DNA from: Aureibacter tunicatorum
Lineage (GTDB): Bacteria; Bacteroidota; Bacteroidia; Cytophagales; Cyclobacteriaceae
DNA length: 64,000 nucleotides
Assembly: GCF_036492635.1 (NCBI RefSeq)
Contig: NZ_AP025306.1
Span: 372,001-436,000 of the forward strand
Direction of reading: 5' to 3'
Positions within the stretch are counted from its first letter, which is position 1. The number at the start of each line of letters is the position of its first letter. Both the position numbers and the translations under genes were made by a program. This document shows, in pieces, positions 26,725-34,904 of the stretch. A model generated the notes under the pieces. It searched no databases and was not told the origin of the DNA. It saw nothing but the letters and a program-made list of their open reading frames with translations.

Positions 26725-27286
26725 AATTATTCACTTTGGTGATGCTTTCCACGTAAGGAGCTCCATCCAATGGTTGAAAGATTGATACGATTACATCATA
26801 AGGCTCTGAATGAGGCACTACTGGATGTGCTACTGCTTTGAATTCAAGGTTCATTCCCGCTACTACTTGCGTTCGTACTTCGATTGGATCATATACAACG
26901 CCCAATATATCTTTTGTCGCCAAGTGAAAGATAACTTTTTCTCCCGGAGTAAGTGGATGCCAATCGCTCCATCCTCCTAAAGATAAAAACGCTGTTTCAG
27001 GAAGATCTTTAGTAACGTTCTTGATATTTTTCAATTCTGGCTTTCCACCTGGAGGTACGTGAACGAATATTTCCACTAAGTATGGCTTCGCGCCAGGATA
27101 GACCACTGTCGCTTTGCTTATGAAGCGATAATTCATACCATTCACTACTTGTTTTGAAACTGCGATTGGCAGATAGTCAACGCCAAGTAGACCAAGGAGA
27201 GCTTCTTTAAGGATTAGTTTTTCTTCGGCTGTTGGTGCTTCGAATGGAGACCATCCGCCAGCAATTGTTGTTCTTGCTTCTGACAT
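26723..27286 (-). CDS. Tandem cystatin-like domain protein
   Basis: 187 residues from the ATG at 27286 (an upstream ATG at 27328 adds 14). Two homologous domains each start GGWS and carry the cystatin inhibitory loop Q-x-V-x-G: QVVNG at 46-50 and QVVAG at 140-144. Each is followed by a YRF/LEF strand, and each domain ends with a PxxGxPxxxxI-like stretch. Cystatins inhibit papain-like cysteine peptidases by inserting this loop. There is no signal peptide, so it should act in the cytoplasm. Physiological targets are unknown; two putative papain-like PIQ proteins are encoded in this window. Confidence 0.75.
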   Translation of the reverse strand: MSEARTTIAGGWSPFEAPTAEEKLILKEALLGLLGVDYLPIAVSKQVVNGMNYRFISKATVVYPGAKPYLVEIFVHVPPGGKPELKNIKNVTKDLPETAFLSLGGWSDWHPLTPGEKVIFHLATKDILGVVYDPIEVRTQVVAGMNLEFKAVAHPVVPHSEPYDVIVSIFQPLDGAPYVESITKVNN

Positions 27287-27444
27287 GATTTTATATTTAA
27301 ATGTTTGAAAACAATTTTTGATCAACAAATAGAGTACCTCGTGCCGTTAAAAATTATATCATTATATTTCAATTGATTTTTCGAAAAATTGCTTAGAATG
27401 AGTCAATGTTTTTATATTGTGTGTCAAAGCGATTCATAGAAGAT

Positions 27445-28107
27445 ATGAGACAACGAAAGATTTATTTTATCAGTGGTTTGGGAGCGGATGAAAGAGTATT
27501 TCAGTTTTTGAAACTCAAAGATGTGGAGATTAATTATGTGCATTGGCTTGAGCCGGGTCGAAAAGAAAGTTTATCAGAATATTCTTTGAGGCTTTTGGAT
27601 CAAATAGACCAAACAAGCGAAGTTATTTTGCTTGGAGTTTCATTTGGAGGCATTGTGGCGCGAGAAATAGCAAAACATATTGATATCAAGCAAATGGTTA
27701 TCATATCAAGTGTGAAAAGTCCACGCGAGTTTGGAATTTCCTTGAACCTTGCAAAGCGAACAAAGATGCATAAGCTTGTTCCTGCTTTTTTATTGAAAAG
27801 AATGAATTTAGTTACTGGCGATTATTTTTTTAGCATATCAAGAAAGCAGGATTCAAAGCTTCTTAAGAAAATTATTAAAGATACGGATGAAAAATTTATG
27901 GTATGGGCTATTGATCAAATCATGGCTTGGCACAGTGAACATGATTTCAGTAGTGATAGATTATTGCATATTCATGGAAATAGAGATCGAATTTTTCCTA
28001 AAGCTAAGATTGAAAATGCAAAGTGGATAGATGGCGGTGGACATTTTATGATAGTCGATCGGGCGGATGAAATCTCAGAAGTCATCAATAAATATCTAAG
28101 CCAGTAG
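27445..28107 (+). CDS. Alpha/beta hydrolase
   Basis: 220 residues from the ATG at 27445 (an upstream ATG at 27406 adds 13). The fold is marked by the oxyanion region FISGLGADERVF, nucleophile Ser66 in GVSFGG, Asp181 in HGNRDRIFP and His200 in GGGHFMIV: a complete triad. Cytoplasmic, of the small YqiA/esterase-like type; the substrate is not evident. It is transcribed divergently from the cystatin-like gene. Confidence 0.85.
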   Translation: MRQRKIYFISGLGADERVFQFLKLKDVEINYVHWLEPGRKESLSEYSLRLLDQIDQTSEVILLGVSFGGIVAREIAKHIDIKQMVIISSVKSPREFGISLNLAKRTKMHKLVPAFLLKRMNLVTGDYFFSISRKQDSKLLKKIIKDTDEKFMVWAIDQIMAWHSEHDFSSDRLLHIHGNRDRIFPKAKIENAKWIDGGGHFMIVDRADEISEVINKYLSQ

Positions 28108-28122
28108 TATTTTCAGTTATGC

Positions 28123-28848
28123 TTAATATGTTTCTGAAATGTAAAAGAAGGCTTGATGAGAATTATCGGTAAATAATTTTCTTTTGCCTTCATCAATGAT
28201 CAAAGAACCGCCATTCTCAATAATTTTTTTAGACGAGCTTTTCAAATCTTTGACAGCGAATGTTGATATCCAATACTCATATTTGCCTTTCATATTATTG
28301 GGAATTTCCAATATGTCAGCTATATGCTCATTATTTTCATTATATACTTCGACAAAATAAGAGTTTGTTTGGTTAAAGCGCCAATTAAAAATGGAAGCGT
28401 AAAATGCCAGCACAGGCTTTAATTCAGACACATGAAGCTCGTTCCAAATCAAAGTATTGGGAGTGTTTTTTGTTCTGGCATTTGCTAGCTTGTCGCCTTC
28501 ATAAATTGTGAAGCCAGCTCCTTGAATATCGCGTATCAGAGCGATTTTTCCGAATTCCTTGATTTCTTCCTGAAGTTCTATGATTCCGCCATTGGATTGA
28601 GCAATATTGACCGTTTGGTCTACATTGTTGACTTGTATGTATGTCATCCAAAAGTGAGGCATTCGCATTTGTTTGAATTTTTGAGGAGTTTCATAAAGCC
28701 CTGCGACTTGTGAGGTCCCCGCATATGCGCTGTAATAATCATGATAGTCGTAAAAACTCCAGCCAAATACCTTTTTATAAAAAGAAATAGTGCTTTTAGG
28801 AGAATATGTGGATAGGTCGGAGAATATGGGGTTATTGCTTTTTTTCAT
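28123..28848 (-). CDS. VOC (glyoxalase/bleomycin-resistance) superfamily protein
   Basis: 241 residues made of two VOC modules. The first, from about residue 8, has the pattern STISFYKKVFGW and ends GAGFTIYEGD. The second, from about residue 130, has ELKPVLAFYASIFNW. Such two-module proteins form a metal-binding pocket inside one chain; the enzymatic class cannot be read from the sequence. Cytoplasmic. It is convergent with the alpha/beta hydrolase gene 16 bp away and lies downstream of a lipoprotein gene on the same strand. Confidence 0.85.
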   Translation of the reverse strand: MKKSNNPIFSDLSTYSPKSTISFYKKVFGWSFYDYHDYYSAYAGTSQVAGLYETPQKFKQMRMPHFWMTYIQVNNVDQTVNIAQSNGGIIELQEEIKEFGKIALIRDIQGAGFTIYEGDKLANARTKNTPNTLIWNELHVSELKPVLAFYASIFNWRFNQTNSYFVEVYNENNEHIADILEIPNNMKGKYEYWISTFAVKDLKSSSKKIIENGGSLIIDEGKRKLFTDNSHQAFFYISETY

Positions 28849-28898
28849 GATTGTTGATTTGAAATTCAGATATTATCATTCGCAATATAATTGTTGGG

Positions 28899-29408
28899 TT
28901 ATTCCGGTTTTTTTCTTTTCCAGATTTCCTTGTAAGCTTCACCTTGGATAGTCATAGATACAGAAAGTTCATTGCCGTTTAACCTTATATTAGCTTCATA
29001 ATAAGAGCCGTCAGGCATATACATTTTGGCAGTGCTGTATTTTCCATTTTGAAAGGTTATGCCCTCCATGAAATAATCGTCTTTGCTGCCTTTTGCTATA
29101 TATTCCTCTTTGCCGTCATTGTAATAGTGGATCTTGCCATAGTATTTTCCCTTATATTTCACTATTTCATAGATCGCGGCATAATAATCATTTTCCATTT
29201 CCCAGATGCCGATAATTTCATCACCATTCTCGATTTTGTCAGGGGTACCTTGCTTGTCTTGTTCATTGGAAGGAAAGGATTTTGATTTCATTTCATCTAT
29301 TCGATTTGAAATCATATCCATTTTCTTTTTTTCTGCTTTGCTTTGACAGGAAAAACACTGAAAACATAATATAGTGGAAACTATGAAAACCGCGATTTTA
29401 TACTTCAT
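28899..29408 (-). CDS. DUF2147-like lipoprotein
   Basis: 169 residues with a lipoprotein signal (FQCFSC, Cys21). After a charged linker, residues 65-165 resemble DUF2147: IIGIWEMEN, IYEIVKYKGKYYGKIHYY, and the C-terminal YKEIWKRK. DUF2147 proteins are small envelope beta proteins of unknown function. An FNR-type palindrome (29475-29490) lies about 75 bp upstream of the start, so the gene is probably controlled by the nearby Crp/Fnr regulator. Confidence 0.75.
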   Translation of the reverse strand: MKYKIAVFIVSTILCFQCFSCQSKAEKKKMDMISNRIDEMKSKSFPSNEQDKQGTPDKIENGDEIIGIWEMENDYYAAIYEIVKYKGKYYGKIHYYNDGKEEYIAKGSKDDYFMEGITFQNGKYSTAKMYMPDGSYYEANIRLNGNELSVSMTIQGEAYKEIWKRKKPE

Positions 29409-29474
29409 AATGGTATAATGTTTAATGTTAAAGGCCTTTATGAAACGAATATAGCGCTAATTTGCCTGAGTCAA

Positions 29475-29490
29475 TTTGATCTAGATCAAA
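29475..29490. promoter_or_regulatory. FNR-type operator (perfect palindrome)
   Basis: TTTGATCTAGATCAAA is a perfect 16-bp palindrome and contains the exact FNR consensus TTGAT-N4-ATCAA. It sits upstream of the DUF2147-like lipoprotein gene and is one of three related boxes near the Crp/Fnr gene. Confidence 0.75.
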
Positions 29491-29503
29491 AAGTGAATCA
29501 AGT

Positions 29504-31018
29504 CTATCGATAATACCATAGGTCTATAATTGGTTCGGAGTAAATGAGGCTCCAAATAGAAAGTACTATCCAAAGAATGGAGACGATCCAGAATAGCACT
29601 GGATTTTCATTTTTCTCGATTCTTTCGATAAAAAAAGTGCTTTTATGCTTGATGCCTTGATAACTCCATAGGATAAAAAGGCCAGCGAAATAAAAATTGC
29701 TCATTTCAAAGATTAACGCGAAAGGCAAGAGCGCGATTGCTAGTAAAGTCTTCCATTTGCTTGTCAGCATATTAGTTTCTGCTTTATTTTTGAGCGACTT
29801 GTCAATCTTTGAGGACTGGTTTTTTATGTATTTTTCATGTTTTTCTATTGCCTGATAAACTTTCCAAGTTCCCATTTCCAACTCTTCGGGAGTCATATTT
29901 GTTGGTTGAAAGACAGCGTGTGAACCGTCATATTTCGACCAATCTTTCGTGAGTATGCGTTCTTGTTTATCTAATTTTTTAAATGTTTCCGAGCCAGGGA
30001 AGGGAATCATCAAGTGAGGGTAAGCTTTGTCTACTTTTATTTCTTGAATAAAATCAATGGTTTGGTCAAAGATATTTTTGTCATGAGCGTCGAAGCCAAA
30101 TAGAAAGTCTCCAACGACTTCAATGCCATGGCTTTTGATTATGTTAACATATTCTTTTATCTTATCTGGCTTGACAAAAGCCTTTTTTTGATCTTTAAGC
30201 GCTTGTTCATCCGGGGTCTCAATGCCGAAAAGGAGTGTCTTGACACCTGCTCTTTGAGCCGCTTTGAGTAGTTCTTGATCTCTTGCAATCATAATCGTTG
30301 TCTCTCCGTAGAAATTCATATCAAGAGGTTCGAGGGCCTTGAAAAGCTCCAGAGCGTATTTTTTGTTATGAGTCAAGTTGTCGGAATGCAATTCAACCCA
30401 TTCAACGCCTAATTTTTTCAACTCTTTGATTTCTTCAACGATATTTTCAATAGGCCTCAGGGTAAATTTGTCAAAAAAGTCGTGGACCAAGCAAAATTCG
30501 CATTGCATAGGACATCCTCTTGTAACCACTACTGACCATACCCAATTGTATTTCGATACAGGGATGATATTTGTAGGGTAGGGCTTTAATTCGGCTAAAT
30601 CGAAAGTTGATGTTCTTTGATATTTGCTTTTAAGTGTTCCTTGCTGAAAATCTTGAATGATATTTTCCCATAGACCTTCGCTTTCGCCTAATATCAGTGC
30701 ATCTGCATGCAGGGAAGCTTCTTGAGGTAAAAATTTAGTATGAAGTCCGCTTAGTATAGTGGTTTTTCCCTTTGCTTTGAATTTTTGAGCAATTTCATAG
30801 GCTCTGTATGCGTCAGGAGTGGACATGAATATTGCGACAATGTCAGCTTCTGATTGGAAATTTGTTTTCATTCCAATGGTTTCATCGCACATTTCCAATT
30901 CAATATGTTCAGGAATGGCCGCTGCCGCTGAAAAGATATTTTGTGGAGGTCCTCCCGTTTCAGCCTTGTATTCTGAATATGAAGAACCGGATGAAGCTTT
31001 TATTAAATAAATTTTCAT
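29504..31018 (-). CDS. B12-binding-domain radical SAM protein with C-terminal membrane helices
   Basis: 504 residues. An N-terminal cobalamin-binding-like Rossmann domain (about 1-140, with TTILSGLHTKFLP and GESEG) precedes a radical SAM domain whose 4Fe-4S motif is GCPMQCEFC near residue 170. A C-terminal hydrophobic region (about 430-495) contains membrane helices. Proteins of this type carry out methylations or rearrangements of membrane-associated substrates, such as hopanoids, lipids or pigments. The substrate is not known here. A near-palindromic FNR-like box lies about 145 bp upstream (31155-31170), suggesting oxygen- or redox-dependent control. Confidence 0.85.
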   Translation of the reverse strand: MKIYLIKASSGSSYSEYKAETGGPPQNIFSAAAAIPEHIELEMCDETIGMKTNFQSEADIVAIFMSTPDAYRAYEIAQKFKAKGKTTILSGLHTKFLPQEASLHADALILGESEGLWENIIQDFQQGTLKSKYQRTSTFDLAELKPYPTNIIPVSKYNWVWSVVVTRGCPMQCEFCLVHDFFDKFTLRPIENIVEEIKELKKLGVEWVELHSDNLTHNKKYALELFKALEPLDMNFYGETTIMIARDQELLKAAQRAGVKTLLFGIETPDEQALKDQKKAFVKPDKIKEYVNIIKSHGIEVVGDFLFGFDAHDKNIFDQTIDFIQEIKVDKAYPHLMIPFPGSETFKKLDKQERILTKDWSKYDGSHAVFQPTNMTPEELEMGTWKVYQAIEKHEKYIKNQSSKIDKSLKNKAETNMLTSKWKTLLAIALLPFALIFEMSNFYFAGLFILWSYQGIKHKSTFFIERIEKNENPVLFWIVSILWIVLSIWSLIYSEPIIDLWYYR

Positions 31019-31154
31019 AATGGTATAGATTAAAATGGGTTGATGATCAGATACTTCCCTTTATTAAACATAATGTTTGTTATGCGTTTTGTGTTCATAA
31101 AGAGAAACTCTGTGAAATATTTATTCAAAGCTAGTTCTTCAGGCACAATGGTGC

Positions 31155-31170
31155 TTTGACCTAGATCAAA
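31155..31170. promoter_or_regulatory. FNR-like operator upstream of the radical SAM gene
   Basis: TTTGACCTAGATCAAA differs from the perfect box at 29475 by one base. It lies between the end of the regulator gene (31174) and the start of the radical SAM gene (31018). Confidence 0.6.
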
Positions 31171-31173
31171 AAA

Positions 31174-31743
31174 TCATTTTTGAGACCTTATTCGACTTAA
31201 TGTTTCTTGCGAAATACCTAAAAAGGAGGCAATAAGACCAAGTTTAACTCGATTTTCTATGTTAGGAAAATAGGTTTGCAATAAATCGTATTTTTCTCTA
31301 GCGCTAAGAAAAGACCAGCCTTTTGAAAAATAGTCTATGAAAGCTAGACTTTCTTCTGCAAGCAGACGGGCGAAATTGCCGAATGCGGGCGAATCTGCAA
31401 TTAGTTTTTGATAATTGTCGTAGCTGATTGAATAGAGCACACAATCTTCCAAGCATTCTATTTCCTCGAAACTCGGGCTTTGGCTGTAGAAGCTGTACCA
31501 GCCTGTGACGAAATGTTCTTCGGAATAAAACCAAGAACTTATTTGCTTGCCGTCATGATAATAATAATTATGCAAGACACCCTTGTCTATGAAATACAGT
31601 TTGCGGGAAATTTGATCTTGGCTTAACAGTTTGTCCCCTTTCTTGTATTTTGCAGCAGTGAAATCGGTCTCAATTTTTTCTCTGAGTTCGGCGCCGATAA
31701 AGCATCTTGAGCCTATATATTGAAATAATTTTTGCATTTTCAT
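31174..31743 (-). CDS. Crp/Fnr family transcriptional regulator
   Basis: 189 residues: a cyclic-nucleotide-binding-like domain (about 15-130) and a C-terminal winged helix. The recognition helix reads GISQETLSRIR; the E-x-x-S-R pattern is the one FNR uses to read TTGAT half-sites. The N-terminus lacks the Cys cluster of iron-sulfur FNR, so the signal is likely different (haem, nitric oxide or another ligand). Three TTTGAx-N4-xTCAAA boxes stand next to the neighbouring genes at 29475, 31155 and 31971, making it the likely local regulator. Confidence 0.85.
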   Translation of the reverse strand: MKMQKLFQYIGSRCFIGAELREKIETDFTAAKYKKGDKLLSQDQISRKLYFIDKGVLHNYYYHDGKQISSWFYSEEHFVTGWYSFYSQSPSFEEIECLEDCVLYSISYDNYQKLIADSPAFGNFARLLAEESLAFIDYFSKGWSFLSAREKYDLLQTYFPNIENRVKLGLIASFLGISQETLSRIRSQK

Positions 31744-31970
31744 CTCTTTAGTTAACTGATTGATTGGCGAAGGTATCAGTTTTAATTCTAATGTGCTTCA
31801 AGTCATTCAGGCTTTAAGTTAGAACCATTTGTGTGATTGCAAGGGATTTCTGGAGATTATTTTTCTTCAAAAGTTTTGCAAGAGTAGAATACAATAATTG
31901 GTTTGATAGCTTAAGCATGATAATCTTTCTGATTTGATTATTAAATATTAAATACATGGAAATGTTGTTT

Positions 31971-31986
31971 TTTGACATAGGTCAAA
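31971..31986. promoter_or_regulatory. FNR-like operator upstream of the six-gene envelope operon
   Basis: TTTGACATAGGTCAAA is a near-palindrome about 100 bp before the first gene of the operon. It lies in the 345-bp divergent region 31744-32088, where no gene is seen; the regulator gene could also respond to it. Confidence 0.6.
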
Positions 31987-32088
31987 AGATACTCATAAAA
32001 TTGCTATTAGCTTTGTTGATACAAAATCGAAAATTTATAACTCGCTGGATGCGAGAGGAATGTTGGATAGTTTCAAATGTTAGTGCAA

Positions 32089-32457
32089 ATGAGAATCAAA
32101 TTATTAGGTATTGTTTTTTTCTTAATTGGCTGCGGCAATAGTTCCGATTATGAGGGAGACTGGAGAGTGAAAAGCAAGCATTACCAGTCCATTATCAGAA
32201 TTTCTGAGCGAAATGGCAAGCTTGAGGCTGAGTTGCTGGAATATGATGATGGGACTCAAGTACTGTTATCCACTGAAGCTAGACCTTTGTATATGTTCAA
32301 AGAATTGGAAGTGAGAAGGTCTAGCTCTATGGATGCAATGACAGGAGCAACAGGCAAAGGTGAATTCGATTTAAGATTGCTGCACGCTGATACATTATTG
32401 ATAAGCCAAAATACATATAATAAAAAGCTGACTGAAATATGGTTAAAAGTGAAATGA
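32089..32457 (+). CDS. DUF2147-like lipoprotein, first gene of the FNR-box operon
   Basis: 122 residues from the ATG at 32089 (an upstream ATG at 32077 adds four). Lipobox FLIGC (Cys15). The mature part, beginning DYEGDWRVKSKHYQSIIRISERNGKLEAEL and ending LTEIWLKVK, has the same strand plan as the DUF2147-like lipoprotein at 28899. It overlaps the next gene by the ATGA stop/start junction, so the two are translationally coupled. Confidence 0.7.
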   Translation: MRIKLLGIVFFLIGCGNSSDYEGDWRVKSKHYQSIIRISERNGKLEAELLEYDDGTQVLLSTEARPLYMFKELEVRRSSSMDAMTGATGKGEFDLRLLHADTLLISQNTYNKKLTEIWLKVK

Positions 32458-33599
32458 AAAGCGCATGGTTATTGGCCATCTGTCTGATGATGCAGATGAC
32501 TTTGCAGAGTTGCGATAATGAGATTAGAAATCTCGCTGAAAGAAAAGATGATGATGAGAACAATCCAGTGCCAGATGCCAAAGTTATCCCTATAAATATT
32601 AATGAGAAGGGAATTGAGTTTTTGGAAAAAATGCCAGGGCATTGGACAGGCACAAACCTTGTCATGACGGATCAATATGATTGGTTTGCCTTTGATTATA
32701 GGCCTATTTCTCCTTCTCATGTGCATGGAATCTTTGAAGGAGGTACTTTCGGCAATTTGTTTACTTCTTTTTTCATAGCCGATTTTGAGGGAACACATAC
32801 TTTGATGGCAAGAAATGGAGGAATCTTAAGCGGGATATACAGAACAAGCTATTTTGTATTGGATAGTGTTGATAATAATTCTTCGAGAGGGGACTTTTAT
32901 AGATTTGTGGATGCCGAAGGAGGGCGGCGAACGATGTGGATGGAACTACGCTTTGTGAAAGACAGTCTGTATTTCAATGCCTATACAAGTGGTTTGGGAA
33001 GAGATATACCCAGGAGACATATGACATTCAAGGCATTGAAAGGAAATCTGGAATTAGCGGAGCATGCTGCAAATGCTGTGGATTATCCAGTGGATCAAAG
33101 CGCTGTGGACTTTAATCAAGGTTTTGAGAAGAATTACTTGCAGGCTGCGGAAGGAGCCAAGTCGGCTACATTTTTAGCACAAGACCTGACAGGTGAAAAG
33201 GATATTTTTACATTGGCGTATGAATCCGGAGACCCTTTTACTATTGAAGATCATCCATACCTTGCCTATCTTAACTTGCAAATAGAGCGAACCGCTGATT
33301 GGAATGATAAAACGTTATTTGTGAATCTGTCAAAACGGGCTTTGACTGATGATATGGGATACTTTGTTGAGGATGCAACGGTTTTCAACGATGTTTTAAT
33401 GTTTTCAGAACTTGACAACAACGAAGATGAGTTTTTATTTACTTATGTGCATCCTGGAGAGTATTATGTAAATGTTGTAGTGGATTTGAATGATGACGGA
33501 ATGATTTCAGCGGGTGATATGACAAATCCTGCTCAATCAATTCTCATAGAGCCGGAAGGCCAGCATCAGATCGTTGTTAGTCAATTTATAAATAATTAG
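32454..33599 (+). CDS. Large lipoprotein of unknown function
   Basis: 381 residues from the ATG at 32454. Lipobox LQSC (Cys15). The first half contains a lipocalin-like region (FLEKMPGHWTGTNLVMTDQYDWFAFDY) and HVHGIFEGGTFGNLFTSFF. The C-terminal part has DLNDDGMISAGD, an EF-hand-like calcium loop, in a small beta domain. Envelope-located. Second gene of the operon; 4 bp separate it from the cytochrome gene. No enzyme motif recognised. Confidence 0.75.
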   Translation: MKSAWLLAICLMMQMTLQSCDNEIRNLAERKDDDENNPVPDAKVIPININEKGIEFLEKMPGHWTGTNLVMTDQYDWFAFDYRPISPSHVHGIFEGGTFGNLFTSFFIADFEGTHTLMARNGGILSGIYRTSYFVLDSVDNNSSRGDFYRFVDAEGGRRTMWMELRFVKDSLYFNAYTSGLGRDIPRRHMTFKALKGNLELAEHAANAVDYPVDQSAVDFNQGFEKNYLQAAEGAKSATFLAQDLTGEKDIFTLAYESGDPFTIEDHPYLAYLNLQIERTADWNDKTLFVNLSKRALTDDMGYFVEDATVFNDVLMFSELDNNEDEFLFTYVHPGEYYVNVVVDLNDDGMISAGDMTNPAQSILIEPEGQHQIVVSQFINN

Positions 33600-33603
33600 A
33601 AGA

Positions 33604-33951
33604 ATGAGAAGAATAACGTTAGCATGTTGTTTATTGTTGGGCAGTGTTTCGATGCGATGCAGCAAGGCTATTATCGATGAAAGAGATGTTCTGCCGATTG
33701 AAGAGGTGGTGACTTATCGTTCCGATGTGCAGGGAATTATTCTAAGCTACTGTACGACATGCCATGGAAAAGTCACGCCAAGCGATGGGCTTGATTTGAC
33801 AACTTTGGAAGGTGTGAAATATGCGGTAGAGAATAGGAATTTGTTGGAAAGAATAAATTCAAGCGCTAATCCAATGCCTCAGAATGGATTAATGCCAACT
33901 GAGCTGCGTTTGAAAATTCAAAAGTGGGTCGATGATGGTTTTCCCGAATAA
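33604..33951 (+). CDS. Cytochrome c-like lipoprotein
   Basis: 115 residues with a hydrophobic leader and Cys19 as a possible lipidation site. One haem c motif is visible, CTTCH at about residues 50-54, with candidate Met ligands in NPMPQNGLMP about 40 residues later. It resembles the small haem domain of planctomycete-type cytochromes. An electron carrier in the periplasm, in an operon with YceI, an OB-fold protein and a barrel. Confidence 0.8.
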   Translation: MRRITLACCLLLGSVSMRCSKAIIDERDVLPIEEVVTYRSDVQGIILSYCTTCHGKVTPSDGLDLTTLEGVKYAVENRNLLERINSSANPMPQNGLMPTELRLKIQKWVDDGFPE

Positions 33952-33985
33952 CACTTTTCTTTGAAGTTTAAAATCTAGATATATT

Positions 33986-34534
33986 ATGAACAGATTATTA
34001 CTTATAGCAATCATATTATTGAGCGATGTTTCGGTTAACGCTCAACTTTATTTGACCAAGACAGGCTTGACTAAATTCAAGGCTTCAGTAGAAGCATTTG
34101 AGCCCGTGGAAGCTGAAAATCACAGCTCCACAGCTATTTTAAATTCATCTACTGGTGAAGTTGCAGGGCTGTTATTTTTGGGCGGTTTTGAGTTCGAAAT
34201 CGCATTGATGCAAGAACATTTTAATGAGAATTTTATGGAATCTGATAAATACCCCAAGGCGTCTTTCAAGGGAGTAATCGAAGGCTTCGATTTTAGTAAA
34301 TTAGAAGCAAAAGAATCTGATTTTATTATGAATGGTACTGTCACTGTGCGAGGTATCGAACGGAGTATCAAGACAGTAGTGTATTTAAGCAAAATAGAGC
34401 AAGAGGTCTATGTGAAAAGTAAGTTTGTTTTATTTCCAGAGGAATTTGATATCGACATTCCCCATATTGTCAGAAATAAAATTGCGGAAAGCGTTATTGT
34501 TGATATAAATTATGTGCTGCATGAAAAAGATTAA
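33986..34534 (+). CDS. YceI family protein
   Basis: 182 residues with a signal peptide ending VNAQ. The mature chain has the YceI lipocalin-like fold: LTKFKASVEAFEPVEAEN, FEIALMQEHFNENFMESDKYPKASFKG and a late GTVTVRGIERSI. YceI proteins bind isoprenoid chains such as ubiquinone derivatives in the periplasm. In this operon, behind a cytochrome, it may handle a quinone or other lipid carrier. Confidence 0.9.
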   Translation: MNRLLLIAIILLSDVSVNAQLYLTKTGLTKFKASVEAFEPVEAENHSSTAILNSSTGEVAGLLFLGGFEFEIALMQEHFNENFMESDKYPKASFKGVIEGFDFSKLEAKESDFIMNGTVTVRGIERSIKTVVYLSKIEQEVYVKSKFVLFPEEFDIDIPHIVRNKIAESVIVDINYVLHEKD

Positions 34535-34904
34535 CACAGTTATATTCATCTTGATATTAATGAGTTTGACCGTTATGTGTGTGGTGACTTATGTCTACAT
34601 GCCTAAAGAGAATGTTCAAGAAGCTGAAATACAGTTCAGTGGGAGTTCTCAAGAATTTGTTACCAGTTTTAAGTCGGCCCCAAATACATACCTTGGAAAA
34701 GTTGTTGAGATTAGCGGGCAAGTCAAGAGTGCATCGGATCATAGTATTTTGCTGAGAGGAGGAGTTTTTTGTCAATTTAATACGGATACAATTTTAAGCC
34801 TGGATGTTTTGAAGCATGTAGTGTTGAGAGGCAAAGTGTTGGGGTATGACGAGTTAGTGGATGAAGTGAAGCTTAGTCAATGTATTATTAAAGAAAGGAA
34901 ATGA
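34521..34904 (+). CDS. OB-fold (tRNA_anti-like) membrane-anchored protein
   Basis: 127 residues from the ATG at 34521, overlapping the YceI gene by 14 bp. A single N-terminal membrane anchor is followed by an OB-fold of the tRNA_anti-like type: FVTSFKSAPNTYLGKVVEISGQVKS, CQF, then LRGKVLGYDELVDEVKLSQCII. Such proteins are regularly found beside YceI and DUF5777 genes in Bacteroidota; role unknown. Overlaps the next gene by 4 bp. Confidence 0.8.
   Translation: MKKINTVIFILILMSLTVMCVVTYVYMPKENVQEAEIQFSGSSQEFVTSFKSAPNTYLGKVVEISGQVKSASDHSILLRGGVFCQFNTDTILSLDVLKHVVLRGKVLGYDELVDEVKLSQCIIKERK

Noticed and set aside
29504-31018. RiPP maturase role for the B12-binding radical SAM protein
   Set aside because: No SPASM domain and no small peptide gene nearby; the B12-binding domain and C-terminal membrane helices point to a lipid or other membrane substrate.
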